Assembly (NCBI RefSeq): GCF_039534125.1
Contig: NZ_BAAAUV010000027.1
Location: 1-64,000, forward strand
Length of the DNA: 64,000 nucleotides
Direction: 5' to 3'
DNA from: Actinocorallia longicatena
GTDB taxonomy: Bacteria > Actinomycetota > Actinomycetes > Streptosporangiales > Streptosporangiaceae
Shown here: positions 26,146-34,835 of the stretch, one piece after another
How positions within the stretch are numbered: the first letter of the stretch is position 1
Layout of the letters: each line of letters starts with the position of its first letter
Notes under the pieces: model-generated
The model's database searches: none
What the model was told of the DNA's origin: nothing
What the model saw: only the letters and a program-made list of their open reading frames with translations
Program-made: the position numbers and the translations under genes

Positions 26146-26395
26146 GCGGCTTCGGCCGCTCGGTACCGGTCTGCTCGGTCCCGGTCTGCGCGTTTCCGGC
26201 CTGTGCGGCCTTGTCGGCCTGCTGCTTGGCCAGGCCGTCGACGGCCTCCTTGGTCTTCTGCTGGACCGTGTCGACATGGTCCTTGTACTTGCCCTTGGTC
26301 TTGCCGTCGACCATGTCGCCGATCTTGTCGACGGCGGGGCCGACCTTGTCGGCGTTCTTGCCGACCAGGTCCATGAACTTCTGAACGAACGACAT
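26132..26395 (-). CDS. MT0933-like antitoxin family protein
   Basis: An 87-residue, Lys/Asp-rich, largely helical protein (FMDLVGKNADKVGPAVDKIGDMVDGKTKGKYKDHVDTVQQKTKEAVDGLAKQQ) resembling the MT0933/Rv0909 antitoxin-like family. The tail is disordered and Thr/Gln/Pro-rich. No toxin gene is adjacent, so an antitoxin role is doubtful and a stress-type small protein is equally possible. It is divergent from miaA and overlaps the dioxygenase-like gene tail to tail. Confidence 0.7.
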   Translation of the reverse strand: MSFVQKFMDLVGKNADKVGPAVDKIGDMVDGKTKGKYKDHVDTVQQKTKEAVDGLAKQQADKAAQAGNAQTGTEQTGTERPKPPTSS

Positions 26396-26487
26396 TGCTT
26401 CCCCCCGATACTGGTACGGGCGCCTGAAGGAACACCGTCCCAGCGCCCGTTAATTCCGTTCGTACCCAGCCGAAAACAGTTGATTCC

Positions 26488-27384
26488 GTGAATGTGATCT
26501 CCGTGGTGGGCCCGACGGCGGCCGGAAAGTCCGACCTGGCCGTCGACATCGCCCTGCGCCTGGGCGGCGAGGCCGTCAACACCGACTCCATGCAGCTTTA
26601 CCGCGGCATGGACATCGGCACGGCCAAGATGACCCCGGCCGAGCGGCGGGGGGTGCCGCACCACCTGCTCGACGTCTGGGACGTCACGGAGGCGGCGAGC
26701 GTCGCGGAGTACCAGGGCCTGGCGCGCACGGCCATCGGCGGCATCCGGGACAGGGGCCGGATCCCGGTGCTGGTCGGCGGCTCGGGCCTGTACGTGCGGG
26801 CCGCCCTCGACCATCTGGAGTTCCCCGGGACGGATCCCGCGGTCAGGGCGCGGCTGGAGGCCGAGCTCGACGATCTGGGCCCGGCGGCGCTCCACACGCG
26901 GCTGAGCGGGCTCGATCCGGCCGCCGGGCTGGCCATCCTGGCGAGCAACGGGCGGCGGATCGTCCGGGCGCTGGAGGTCATCGAGATCACCGGGCGGCCG
27001 TTCACGGCGAACCTTCCCCAGCACTCCTACCTGGATCCGGAGACCGTCCAGGTGGGCCTGCTGGTGCCCAGGCCCGAGCTGGACGAGCGGATCGCGCTGC
27101 GCGTGGACCGGATGTGGGAGGCCGGTCTCGTCGCGGAGGTCAGGGCCCTGGAGCCGCTCGGCGTCCGGGAGGGCAGGACGGCCGCCGCGGCCCTCGGCTA
27201 CGCCCAGGTGCTGAGGTTCCTCGCGGGGGAGTGCTCGGAGGACGAGGCGCGCGAGGAGACCGTCCGGGCGACCCGGCGGTTCGCCCGGCGCCAGGAGTCG
27301 TGGTTCCGGCGCGACCCCCGCATCACCTGGCTGCCCTACGACGCCCCGGACCTGCTCGACCAGGCCCTTAAGATCTGTTCATGA
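26488..27384 (+). CDS. miaA: tRNA dimethylallyltransferase MiaA
   Basis: Transfers a dimethylallyl group to A37 of tRNAs reading UNN codons, giving the substrate of MiaB. The 298-residue product has the P-loop GPTAAGKS at 8-15, NTDSMQLYRGMDIGTAK, VGGSGLYVRAALD and the C-terminal FARRQESWFRRDPRITWL. The start is GTG at 26488. The stop overlaps the dapF ATG (ATGA), so the pair is translationally coupled. Confidence 0.96.
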   Translation: MNVISVVGPTAAGKSDLAVDIALRLGGEAVNTDSMQLYRGMDIGTAKMTPAERRGVPHHLLDVWDVTEAASVAEYQGLARTAIGGIRDRGRIPVLVGGSGLYVRAALDHLEFPGTDPAVRARLEAELDDLGPAALHTRLSGLDPAAGLAILASNGRRIVRALEVIEITGRPFTANLPQHSYLDPETVQVGLLVPRPELDERIALRVDRMWEAGLVAEVRALEPLGVREGRTAAAALGYAQVLRFLAGECSEDEAREETVRATRRFARRQESWFRRDPRITWLPYDAPDLLDQALKICS

Positions 27385-28202
27385 GATTCACCAAGGGCCA
27401 CGGGACAGAGAACGACTTCGTGATCATCGCGGACCCGGACGGCGAACTGGATCTCAGCGCGTCCCGGGTGGCCTTCCTGTGCGACCGGCGGGGCGGGATC
27501 GGCGCCGACGGGGTCCTGCGCGTCGTGCGGACCAAGGCCGCGGAACCGGGATCGGTCCCGGGGGGCGGCTCGGACGCCGAGTGGTTCATGGACTACCGCA
27601 ACGCCGACGGCAGCGTCGCCGAGATGTGCGGCAACGGGGTCCGGGTCTTCGCCCGCTACCTCGTGGACTCCGGGCTCGCCGGGCCGGGCACGTTCCCGGT
27701 GGCCACCCGCGGGGGAGACAAGATCGTCACCCTGGGGGCCGAGGGGGACGTCAGCGTCGACATGGGCGCCCCGGTGATCTTCGGCTCGTCGTCGGTGGAC
27801 GTGGCGGGCGGCACCTACACCGGGCGCAAGGTCTCGATGGGCAACCCGCACCTGGCCTGCCGGATCGGCGACCCGGTGGCCGGGCTCGACCTGAGCGTCC
27901 CGCCGGTCTTCTCCGCCGAGGACTTCCCCGAGGGCGTCAACGTCGAGCTGTTCGAGCCGGTCGGCGACCGTCACGTGACCATGCGGGTCTACGAGCGCGG
28001 ATCGGGGGAGACCCGCTCGTGCGGGACCGGCGCGGTGGCCACGGCCGTCGCGGCGGCGCTCCTGGCGGGCTCCGACCCGCTCACCGAGGACTCGGAGTGG
28101 ACCGTGGACGTGCTCGGCGGCACGGTCGTGGTGGTCTTCGCCGGCGGAACGAGCCACCTGCGCGGGCCCGCGACGCTCGTCGCCGACGGGGTCCTGCGCT
28201 GA
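27381..28202 (+). CDS. dapF: Diaminopimelate epimerase DapF
   Basis: Converts LL- to meso-diaminopimelate for lysine and peptidoglycan synthesis. The 273-residue product has both catalytic cysteines: Cys83 in MCGNGVRVF and Cys214 in RSCGTGAVATAVAAALL. FTKGHGTENDFVII is the typical N-terminus and MGNPHLAC lies mid-protein. Overlaps miaA by 4 bp, a common actinomycete arrangement. Confidence 0.96.
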   Translation: MRFTKGHGTENDFVIIADPDGELDLSASRVAFLCDRRGGIGADGVLRVVRTKAAEPGSVPGGGSDAEWFMDYRNADGSVAEMCGNGVRVFARYLVDSGLAGPGTFPVATRGGDKIVTLGAEGDVSVDMGAPVIFGSSSVDVAGGTYTGRKVSMGNPHLACRIGDPVAGLDLSVPPVFSAEDFPEGVNVELFEPVGDRHVTMRVYERGSGETRSCGTGAVATAVAAALLAGSDPLTEDSEWTVDVLGGTVVVVFAGGTSHLRGPATLVADGVLR

Positions 28203-28312
28203 GTTTTGTCACTGAACCGGACCTTTCGCCGCGCGAGTGCGTCGGCCCCGGCGATACGGGCGGTCCCGGCGGCTTCTACCATCACTAGAACGTCATTCGG
28301 TGAGGAGTCGTC

Positions 28313-29041
28313 ATGTCGGTCAAGGACCACGTTCAGCAGCTCGGCGGCGCGTTCATGTTCTCGCGCGAGGCCAAGGAGTTCGGGAAGACGACCGGGGTGG
28401 ACGGCTTCATCGGGCCGTACATGCGCGGCAGGGCCGGGGTGCTCGGGGACGTCGACGCGGACGTCGTCACGGCGGCGGTCGGGTTCTTCCCCGCCGACGC
28501 GGTCCGGGCGGCCTGGGAGTCGGTGGCGATGCCCGCCGCCGAGGCGACGGCCGGATACGCCCGCGCCGCCCAGGGCTTCGGGCGCCGCAAGCTGGCCGCC
28601 TTCGGCGACGCCGACCGGCTCGCCGAGCTGCTCAAGGCGGTCGCGGACGCGGCCGAGGTCGGCGGGGTGCCGCTGTTCGCCGGCTGGCGGGCCGTGGAGC
28701 TGCCCGCCGACGGGTCCGCACGGGTGCTCCAGCTGACCCACGTCCTGCGCGAGCTGCGCGGAGGGCTGCACTTCCTGGCGGTGAAGGCGCAGGGGCTCGG
28801 ACCGCGCGACGCCGTCGTGATCGGCGGCTCGCCGATGGCCAGCGGCCCCGACCAGGCCCGGCTGTACGGCTGGCGGGAGCCGTTCGACGAGATCACGCCG
28901 GACATGCGGGAGCGCTGGACGGCCGCGGAGGCGCTCACGGACGTCCTGATCGCCCCGGCGTTCGCGGTCCTGTCCGCCGCCGAGCTGACCGAGCTCGAGG
29001 ACCTTCTCGCCAAGGCGCACACCGCGGCCTTCGCCCGGTAG
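28313..29041 (+). CDS. SCO6745 family protein (HTH_67-like)
   Basis: A 242-residue protein resembling the actinobacterial SCO6745 family, whose fold contains a winged-helix-like region. Visible features are GPYMRGRAGVLGDVDADVVTAAVGFFP near residue 36, an Ala-rich helical middle, HVLRELRGGLHFLAVKAQGLGPRDA (about 143-168) and LYGWREPFDEITPDMRERWTAAEALTD (about 185-211). Function unknown. GGTGAGGAG precedes the ATG. It follows dapF by 110 bp and may have its own promoter. Confidence 0.7.
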   Translation: MSVKDHVQQLGGAFMFSREAKEFGKTTGVDGFIGPYMRGRAGVLGDVDADVVTAAVGFFPADAVRAAWESVAMPAAEATAGYARAAQGFGRRKLAAFGDADRLAELLKAVADAAEVGGVPLFAGWRAVELPADGSARVLQLTHVLRELRGGLHFLAVKAQGLGPRDAVVIGGSPMASGPDQARLYGWREPFDEITPDMRERWTAAEALTDVLIAPAFAVLSAAELTELEDLLAKAHTAAFAR

Positions 29042-29047
29042 AAACCT

Positions 29048-29062
29048 CCCGGAACGGCCGGG
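29048..29062 (+). terminator. Small hairpin after the SCO6745-like gene
   Basis: CCCGG (29048-29052), a 5-nt loop, then CCGGG (29058-29062), 7 bp after the stop codon. It is short and has no U-tract, so it is a weak terminator candidate. Confidence 0.3.
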
Positions 29063-29162
29063 ACCGCTGTCCCTTAGGGGCGGGATGGCGGGGACCGTAC
29101 CTTCGTTCACGTAAGGGGGTACGCGCAGCACCGGGTCGGGAGCCCCGGACAGGGCGCGCACC

Positions 29163-29210
29163 GAAGGGCCGATGATCATACTCTTGGCGGGGGACGATCA
29201 TCGGCCCTTC
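29163..29210. repeat. 15-bp perfect inverted repeat (strong hairpin) before the ABC operon
   Basis: GAAGGGCCGATGATC (29163-29177) and GATCATCGGCCCTTC (29196-29210) are perfect complements around an 18-nt loop. The hairpin lies between the SCO6745-like gene and the ABC transporter operon, about 95 bp before the first ABC gene. It could be a terminator for transcription from the left, a structured leader, or a bipartite operator. A weaker inverted repeat (CGTACC...GGTACG) lies just upstream near 29096-29130. Confidence 0.6.
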
Positions 29211-29306
29211 CTTCGTCCGCCTCATGCTCATTACCGCCGACGGACGGCGCGAACATAGCCGAACGTGATACTTCACTTGCTCTCTGTCCTCGGAGAGGGA
29301 GCGGTG

Positions 29307-30242
29307 ATGGCGTTGGTCCGGCGGTGCGTCGGGGCGGTACTGCTGGCCGTCGCGACCGCGAGCTTCGGTTACCTGCTCGCGGCCGCCGGACTGGACGCCA
29401 GATCCCACTTCGAGGGGCGTTCCCCCGCACCCGCCCCCGCGGTGGTCGAGGCCCAGCTCGACGCCGTGAACCTGAACGACAGGACGCCGCTGGCGGTGCG
29501 ATACCGGCGCTGGGCGTCGGGGATCGTGCGCGGAGACCTCGGCAGGACCTGGGACGGGGCGCCGGTGGCGGCCGAGCTGTGGCCGCGCCTGCTGGTCAGC
29601 CTTCGGCTGCTGCTGGCGGGGACCGTCCTGGGCGCGGTCGCCGGGGTCGTCCTCGCGGTGCTCGCCGTGCTGCGTCCCTGGGCCGGCAGGCTGCTGACGG
29701 GGTGCTCGCTGCCGCTGCTGGCCGTCCCGGTGTTCGTGCTGGCCGTGCTGCTCCAGCTCGCCGCCCGCTCCAGCGGGCTCGGGATCGAGTGGGTCGGGGA
29801 GGGCGAGGGGGCCGCCGGGCGGCTGGAGCATCTCGTGCTGCCCACGCTGACCGTGGCGCTCGGCCAGATCGCCCTGTACGGCCGCTACCAGCGCACCCTC
29901 CTGCGCGACGTGCTGGAGTCCGAGCACGTCAGGGCGGCCAGGGCCAGGGGGCTGACCCGGCGGCGCGCGCTGCTGCGCCACGGCCTCCCCCTGACGCTCG
30001 TGCCGACCTCGGCCGCCTTCGCCTACAACCTCGGGCTTCTGCTGCTGGGGGCCGTCTTCCTGGAGAAGATCTACGGCTGGCACGGGATGGGCGAGCTGCT
30101 GACCGACGCGCTGCGCACCTCCGACGTCAACACCGTGGCCGCCTGCCTGGCGGTCGCCGCCCTGCTGGTGCCGGTCGCGTCCGTCCTGGCCTCGCTGTTC
30201 GCCGCGGTCCTGGATCCCCGGACCCGTGAGGGCGCCCGGTGA
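29307..30242 (+). CDS. Peptide/nickel-type ABC transporter permease (DppB-like)
   Basis: A 311-residue permease with an N-terminal helix, a periplasmic loop containing the family pattern YRRWASGIVRGDLGRTW, and a five-helix core. The EAA region is YGRYQRTLLRDVLESEHVRAARARGLTRRRALLRHGLP. VFLEKIYGWHGMGELLTDAL is typical of DppB/OppB. The ATG at 29307 follows GGAGAGGGAG; GTG at 29304 and 29265 are alternative starts. The stop overlaps the next permease GTG. Confidence 0.87.
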   Translation: MALVRRCVGAVLLAVATASFGYLLAAAGLDARSHFEGRSPAPAPAVVEAQLDAVNLNDRTPLAVRYRRWASGIVRGDLGRTWDGAPVAAELWPRLLVSLRLLLAGTVLGAVAGVVLAVLAVLRPWAGRLLTGCSLPLLAVPVFVLAVLLQLAARSSGLGIEWVGEGEGAAGRLEHLVLPTLTVALGQIALYGRYQRTLLRDVLESEHVRAARARGLTRRRALLRHGLPLTLVPTSAAFAYNLGLLLLGAVFLEKIYGWHGMGELLTDALRTSDVNTVAACLAVAALLVPVASVLASLFAAVLDPRTREGAR

Positions 30243-31015
30243 GGTCACGGGGGCCGGCGGGCGGGGTGCTGCTCGCGGCGCTGGTGCTGCTCGCGGCAGC
30301 CGGACCGGCGGCAGGAGGGCGGGACCTGGACCTGGGTGCGTTCCGGTCGGCGCCGTCCTGGGCGCACTGGTTCGGGACCGACGGCGCGGGCCGGGACGTC
30401 TTCGCCCTGACGGCGGAGGGGCTGCGGCGGTCGCTGGTGATCGGGCTGGGCGCGGCCCTCCTGGCGACGGGGCTCGCGGCCGGTGCCGGAGCCTTCGCCG
30501 GATATCTGGGCGGCCGCTGCGACCGGCTGCTGATGGCCGTCGCCGACGTGCTGGTGGTGATCCCCGCGGTGCTGCTCGCCGCGGTGCTCGCGGCCTCGGT
30601 GGGAGGCCGGACCCCGCTGCTCGTCGTGGTGCTCGCCCTGTTCCTGTGGCCGGTGACGGCGCGGGCCGTGCGGGCGCGGTGCCGGTCGCTGCGGGCGGCG
30701 GAGTTCGTGCGGGCCGCCGAGTGCGCGGGAGCCTCGCCGGTACGGGTCGTGGCGCGGCATCTGCTGCCGAACCTGGTGCCGCTGCTGGTGGCGGACGCGA
30801 CCCTGAACGTCGGTTTCGCGGTGCTGGCCGAGTCGGGCCTGTCCTACCTCGGGTTCGGGGTGCGGGAGCCCGGGACGTCCCTCGGCACCCTGATCGCGGG
30901 CGGGACGGCCTCGGCGACCGTCTACCCGTGGCTGTTCCTTCCCGCCGCGCTGCTGCTCAGCGCGCTGATCCTGGCCTGCACGCTGCTCGGCGACGCCCTC
31001 CAGGAGGCGGTGTGA
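30239..31015 (+). CDS. Peptide/nickel-type ABC transporter permease (DppC-like)
   Basis: A 258-residue permease. HWFGTDGAGRDVF near residue 40 is the DppC/OppC N-terminal motif. The EAA loop is RCRSLRAAEFVRAAECAGASPVRVVARHLLPNL, and LSYLGFGVREPGTSLGTLI follows. The GTG at 30239 overlaps the upstream stop and its own stop overlaps the ATPase start, so all are translationally coupled. Confidence 0.87.
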   Translation: MRSRGPAGGVLLAALVLLAAAGPAAGGRDLDLGAFRSAPSWAHWFGTDGAGRDVFALTAEGLRRSLVIGLGAALLATGLAAGAGAFAGYLGGRCDRLLMAVADVLVVIPAVLLAAVLAASVGGRTPLLVVVLALFLWPVTARAVRARCRSLRAAEFVRAAECAGASPVRVVARHLLPNLVPLLVADATLNVGFAVLAESGLSYLGFGVREPGTSLGTLIAGGTASATVYPWLFLPAALLLSALILACTLLGDALQEAV

Positions 31016-32412
31016 TCCTCACCGTCAGGGGGCTGTGCGTGGACCATCCGGGCGGGCGGCCGCTGCGCGGGGCGGACCTCGAGCTGGCGGAGGGGGAGTC
31101 CGTCGCGGTGCTGGGGGCGTCGGGGTCGGGGAAGTCGACGCTCGCCCTGGCCGTCATGGGGCTCCTGCCCGCGGCGGCGGACGTCACCGGGGAGATCCGG
31201 TTCAGGGGCCGGGACCTGACCCGGATGAGCGACGCGGAGTTCTCCCGGCTGCGGGGGCGCGGCCTCGGGATGGTCTTCCAGGATCCCGCGGCGGCGCTGA
31301 CCCCGGGCCGCACGGTCGGGGCGCTGCTGGCCGAGGCGGTCAGGGTGCACGCCCCCTCGTCGCGGCGGGAGGCGAAGGAGCGGGCGGGGGAGCTGCTGCG
31401 CTCGGTGGGACTGGCGGAGCCGCTGGCCGGACGGCGTCCGCACGAGCTGTCCGGCGGGGAGCGTCAGCGGGTGCTGGTGGCGCTGGCCGTGGCGCACGCG
31501 CCGCCGCTCCTCATCGCCGACGAGCCGACCGCCTCGCTCGATCCCGCCCAGCGGGACCGGGTCCTCGCCCTGCTGCGCCGACCCGGGACGGCCCTGCTGC
31601 TGATCACGCACGACCCGGTGGCGGCGGGCGCCGCCGACCGGGTGCTCCACCTGCGCGACGGCCTCCTGCGCGAGAGCCCGCCGACGGCCCCGCGGGTGCC
31701 GCCTCCCCGCCGGGACGCCCCGGTCGTCTCGGGACGGGAACCGCTGCTGAGGGTGACGGCCCTGCGGACGCCGCTGCTGCACGGGATCGATCTCGAAGTC
31801 GGCGCGGGGGAGATCGTCGGGCTGGCCGGAGCCTCGGGTGCGGGCAAGAGCGGCCTGGTCGGGGAGATCCTGCGGCTCGGCCCCGTCGACGGCCGGATCG
31901 AGGTCTGCGGCCGGGACACCGCCGACCTGAGCCGCGGGGAGCGCCGGGCGCTGCGGGCGCGGATGCAGGCGGTCTTCCAGGACGCCGCGGGCTCGCTCGA
32001 TCCCCGGATGAGGATCGGCCGGAGCATCGCCGAGCCGCTGCGGATCCACGGCCGTCCCGTCAGGGACAGGGTCGCCGAGGTCCTCGGGCTCGTCGGGCTC
32101 GACCCCGGGATCGCCGGACGGCGCCCGGCCGCCCTGTCCGGCGGCCAGCGGCAGCGGGCCGCCCTGGCCAGGGCCATCGTCCTCGGCCCCGAGCTCCTCC
32201 TGCTCGACGAGCCGACCTCCGCGCTCGACGAGCGCACCGCCTGCGAGATCGCCGGCCTGCTGGCGATCCTGCGCACCCGGCTCGGGCTCGGCTGCCTCCT
32301 GGTCACCCACGACCGGCGGCTGCTCGACGCCCTCGCCGACCGCGTCCTCGGCCTGTCCGACGGCCGGATCACCGCCCTCCGGCCCGACCCGAACGGAATC
32401 CATGCGCACTGA
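31012..32412 (+). CDS. Fused double ABC ATPase (DppD-DppF type)
   Basis: A 466-residue protein with two complete nucleotide-binding domains. Domain 1: Walker A GASGSGKST near 35, signature LSGGERQRV near 145, Walker B LLIADEPTASLD, switch His in LITHDP. Domain 2 (from about 245): Walker A GASGAGKSG near 277, signature LSGGQRQRAALARAI near 376, Walker B LLLDEPTSALD, switch His in LVTHDRR. It replaces the two separate ATPases usual in Dpp/Opp systems. The GTG at 31012 overlaps the permease stop. Confidence 0.9.
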   Translation: MILTVRGLCVDHPGGRPLRGADLELAEGESVAVLGASGSGKSTLALAVMGLLPAAADVTGEIRFRGRDLTRMSDAEFSRLRGRGLGMVFQDPAAALTPGRTVGALLAEAVRVHAPSSRREAKERAGELLRSVGLAEPLAGRRPHELSGGERQRVLVALAVAHAPPLLIADEPTASLDPAQRDRVLALLRRPGTALLLITHDPVAAGAADRVLHLRDGLLRESPPTAPRVPPPRRDAPVVSGREPLLRVTALRTPLLHGIDLEVGAGEIVGLAGASGAGKSGLVGEILRLGPVDGRIEVCGRDTADLSRGERRALRARMQAVFQDAAGSLDPRMRIGRSIAEPLRIHGRPVRDRVAEVLGLVGLDPGIAGRRPAALSGGQRQRAALARAIVLGPELLLLDEPTSALDERTACEIAGLLAILRTRLGLGCLLVTHDRRLLDALADRVLGLSDGRITALRPDPNGIHAH

Positions 32413-34069
32413 TCATCGCGGTGTCGTCCTCCCGGCCCTCTGCGCCGCCCTCCTCACCGCCTGTACGGCCGGAGGCGGGCCGGTGAGACCGCAGGAGGCG
32501 GGCATCACCGACCTCGGCGTGGTGGCCCGCGACCGGATCGGCGACGGCGGGACGCTGCGGTGGCCGGTGCCCGAACTGCCGCGCCAGTGGAACTTCAACC
32601 AGGTCAACGGCATGAGCGGGGTCGCCGACACCGTCCTCAGGGCGGTCCTTCCCTACCCGATGCGCACCGCGGCCGACGGGACGGCCGCCCCCGACCCCGA
32701 TTACCTCCTCTCGGCACGGATCATCGCGAAGCGGCCCCGGCAGGTGGTCCGCTACCGGCTCAACCCGAAGGCCCGCTGGTCGGACGGCACGAGCCTCGGC
32801 TTCCGGGACTTCGCGGCGCAGGCACGGGCGCTGTCGGGCCGCGCCGGAGGCTTCCGGATCGCCTCCGACAGCGGCTACCGGCAGATCACGAAGGTCGCCC
32901 GCGGCCGGTCGGACGACGAGGTCGTGGTGACGTTCCGGCAGCCCTTCGCCGACTGGCGGGCACTGTTCACCCCCCTGTACCCGGCGTCGGCCAACACGAC
33001 GTCCAGGGCGTTCAACGGCGGCTGGACCGGGCGGATCCCGGTGACGGCGGGGCCGTTCCGGGTGGCGCGGTTCGACGCGGCGGCCCAGACGGTGCGCCTG
33101 ACCCGCGACCCGTCCTGGTGGGGGCGGCCCGCGAAGCTGGACGCCATCGAGTTCCGGGCGCTTGATCCGGCCGCCACGGCGGGGGCCTTCGCCAACGGGG
33201 AGGTCGACCTGCTCGACATCGGGACCGACGCCGCGGCGCTGCGGCGGGCGAGGTCGGTGCCGGGCGCCGTGATCAGGCGCGCCGCGGGGCCCGACTGGCG
33301 GCAGATCACCCTCAACGCCGGCGGCACGGCCCTCGCGGACGTGCGGGTGCGGCGGGCGGTGTTCCTGTCCATCGACCGCGCCCTGCTCGCCGAGTCCGCG
33401 CTGAAGGATCTCGGCTGGCCCGCGCGGACCCTCGACAACCACTTCTACATGAACGGCCAGCTCGGCTACCGCGACACCAGCGGCGGTCTCGGCCTCCCCG
33501 ATCCCGGCCGGGCGGCCCGGCTGCTGGAGGAGGCTGGATGGCGCCTGTCGGACGGCCGCAGGGTCCGTAAGGGCGCGGAACTGCGGCTGCGCTACCTGGT
33601 CCCGGCCGGGGTGACGGCCTCCGCCGACGAGGCGCGGCTCGTCGCGGAGATGCTGCGAAGGGCCGGGATCGGGACGGAGCTCGTGACCGTCCCGCAGGAC
33701 CAGCTGATCGACCGGTACGTCGTCCCCGGCGCCTTCGACCTGGCGGCGTTCGCCTGGCTCGGCACGCCCCATCCGGCCTCGTCGATGCGCTCGGTGTTCG
33801 CCCGGCCGAGCGGCTCGGACCTGCGGCAGAACTTCGCCAGGGCCGGTTCGGCGCGGATCGACCGGCTGCTCGACGCCGCGGGCCGCGAGCTCGATCCGGA
33901 GCGGGCGGCGCGGCTCGTCGGCGAGGCCGACGCCCTGGTCTGGCGGGAGGCGGGGGTCCTGCCGCTCTACCAGCGGCCGCAGCTCGTGGCCGTCCGGAAG
34001 GGGCTGGCCGGGGTGGGCGCCGCGGGCCTGCTGGACCTCGCCTACCCCGACCTGGGATTCACCCGCTGA
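32402..34069 (+). CDS. ABC transporter substrate-binding lipoprotein (SBP family 5)
   Basis: A 555-residue binding protein. The signal peptide ends in LLTAC, with Cys21 as the lipid anchor. The SBP_bac_5 fold is visible in YRLNPKARWSDGTSLGFRDFAAQARAL, TAGPFRVARFDAAAQTVRLTRDPSWWG and VRVRRAVFLSIDRALLAES. It starts 11 bp inside the ATPase gene and ends 3 bp before a convergent gene. As the last operon gene it completes a full importer for a peptide or a similar ligand; the ligand cannot be told from sequence. Confidence 0.87.
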   Translation: MRTDHRGVVLPALCAALLTACTAGGGPVRPQEAGITDLGVVARDRIGDGGTLRWPVPELPRQWNFNQVNGMSGVADTVLRAVLPYPMRTAADGTAAPDPDYLLSARIIAKRPRQVVRYRLNPKARWSDGTSLGFRDFAAQARALSGRAGGFRIASDSGYRQITKVARGRSDDEVVVTFRQPFADWRALFTPLYPASANTTSRAFNGGWTGRIPVTAGPFRVARFDAAAQTVRLTRDPSWWGRPAKLDAIEFRALDPAATAGAFANGEVDLLDIGTDAAALRRARSVPGAVIRRAAGPDWRQITLNAGGTALADVRVRRAVFLSIDRALLAESALKDLGWPARTLDNHFYMNGQLGYRDTSGGLGLPDPGRAARLLEEAGWRLSDGRRVRKGAELRLRYLVPAGVTASADEARLVAEMLRRAGIGTELVTVPQDQLIDRYVVPGAFDLAAFAWLGTPHPASSMRSVFARPSGSDLRQNFARAGSARIDRLLDAAGRELDPERAARLVGEADALVWREAGVLPLYQRPQLVAVRKGLAGVGAAGLLDLAYPDLGFTR

Positions 34070-34072
34070 CGA

Positions 34073-34735
34073 TCACCGGGGGAAGGGGATCGGGATGGCC
34101 TTGCCCGCGGTGACGAAGCGGATCTCCGAGATGTAGAGGCGGAGGTCGGAGGGCCGGATCTCGCCGACCTTCGCGGAGGAGGAGACCCGGACGAGGTATC
34201 CGGCGCCCGGCGGCATCCACTGGTCCTCGCCGTCGATCTCCGGCTGCTGGGAGGTGCCGAGGTAGCCGACGACCTCGGTGATCGTCTGGACGCCGCAGAG
34301 CCCGGCGGGGACGGTGCGGTTGGCCGCGCAGCGCTTGCCCGCCTCACCGGCGGTGGCCAGGTTCACGAAAAGGGAGCCGGGGGTCTCCAGGGGGGCCCGC
34401 TTGCCGCTGACATTGGTCAGCGTGTAGTCGGCGTAGGCCTCGCCGGTCGACTTGCGGGTGCCGGAGACGGCGGCGATCTTGTAGCGGAAGCCGTCGGGGG
34501 TGGTCAGGGAGACCACGGGGCCGGTCTTGGGGGTCTCGACGGCCCCGGCGTCGGCGCTCGTCGCGATGGGGGAGCTGGCGGAGGCGGGCTCCTCGCCTTC
34601 GCCGCGCAGCACGAAGACGGCTCCGGCTATGACGCCGATGCCGAGCACACCGGTCGCTACGGCCGCGAAGGCGTAGCGGCCGGAGGAGTTGTTCTGCTTA
34701 CGGCGGCTGCCGGTGGCGCGGCGAGATCCAGACAT
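34073..34735 (-). CDS. Membrane-anchored extracellular protein of unknown function
   Basis: A 220-residue protein with a basic N-terminus, one transmembrane helix (about residues 22-43) and an Ala/Ser/Thr linker. The exported domain of about 150 residues has two cysteines (GKRCAANR and GLCGVQT), which may form a disulfide. The segment YADYTLTNVSGKRAPLETPGSLFVNL has the look of an immunoglobulin-like (DUF4352-type) domain, but I cannot assign a family. A 13-bp palindrome lies upstream at 34804-34816. Confidence 0.55.
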   Translation of the reverse strand: MSGSRRATGSRRKQNNSSGRYAFAAVATGVLGIGVIAGAVFVLRGEGEEPASASSPIATSADAGAVETPKTGPVVSLTTPDGFRYKIAAVSGTRKSTGEAYADYTLTNVSGKRAPLETPGSLFVNLATAGEAGKRCAANRTVPAGLCGVQTITEVVGYLGTSQQPEIDGEDQWMPPGAGYLVRVSSSAKVGEIRPSDLRLYISEIRFVTAGKAIPIPFPR

Positions 34736-34803
34736 GAAGGGACGTCCAAGGGGGTGATGTGCTGAGTGCCCGAAAAATTGCGTTGGCGCAGCTTAACGCA
34801 TGT

Positions 34804-34816
34804 TTGGACGGTCCAA
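34804..34816. promoter_or_regulatory. 13-bp palindrome upstream of the membrane-anchored protein gene
   Basis: TTGGACGGTCCAA has perfect TTGGAC/GTCCAA arms around one base. It lies in the only AT-richer patch between glcF and the leftward gene at 34735, about 70 bp before that start, so it is a plausible operator or part of a promoter. Confidence 0.35.
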
Positions 34817-34835
34817 TGCGACAATTGCTCATGTT

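Noticed and set aside
28203..28230. RecA-NDp-like TTGTCACTG after dapF
   Set aside because: One mismatch in the core and no TAGnnT at the required spacing.
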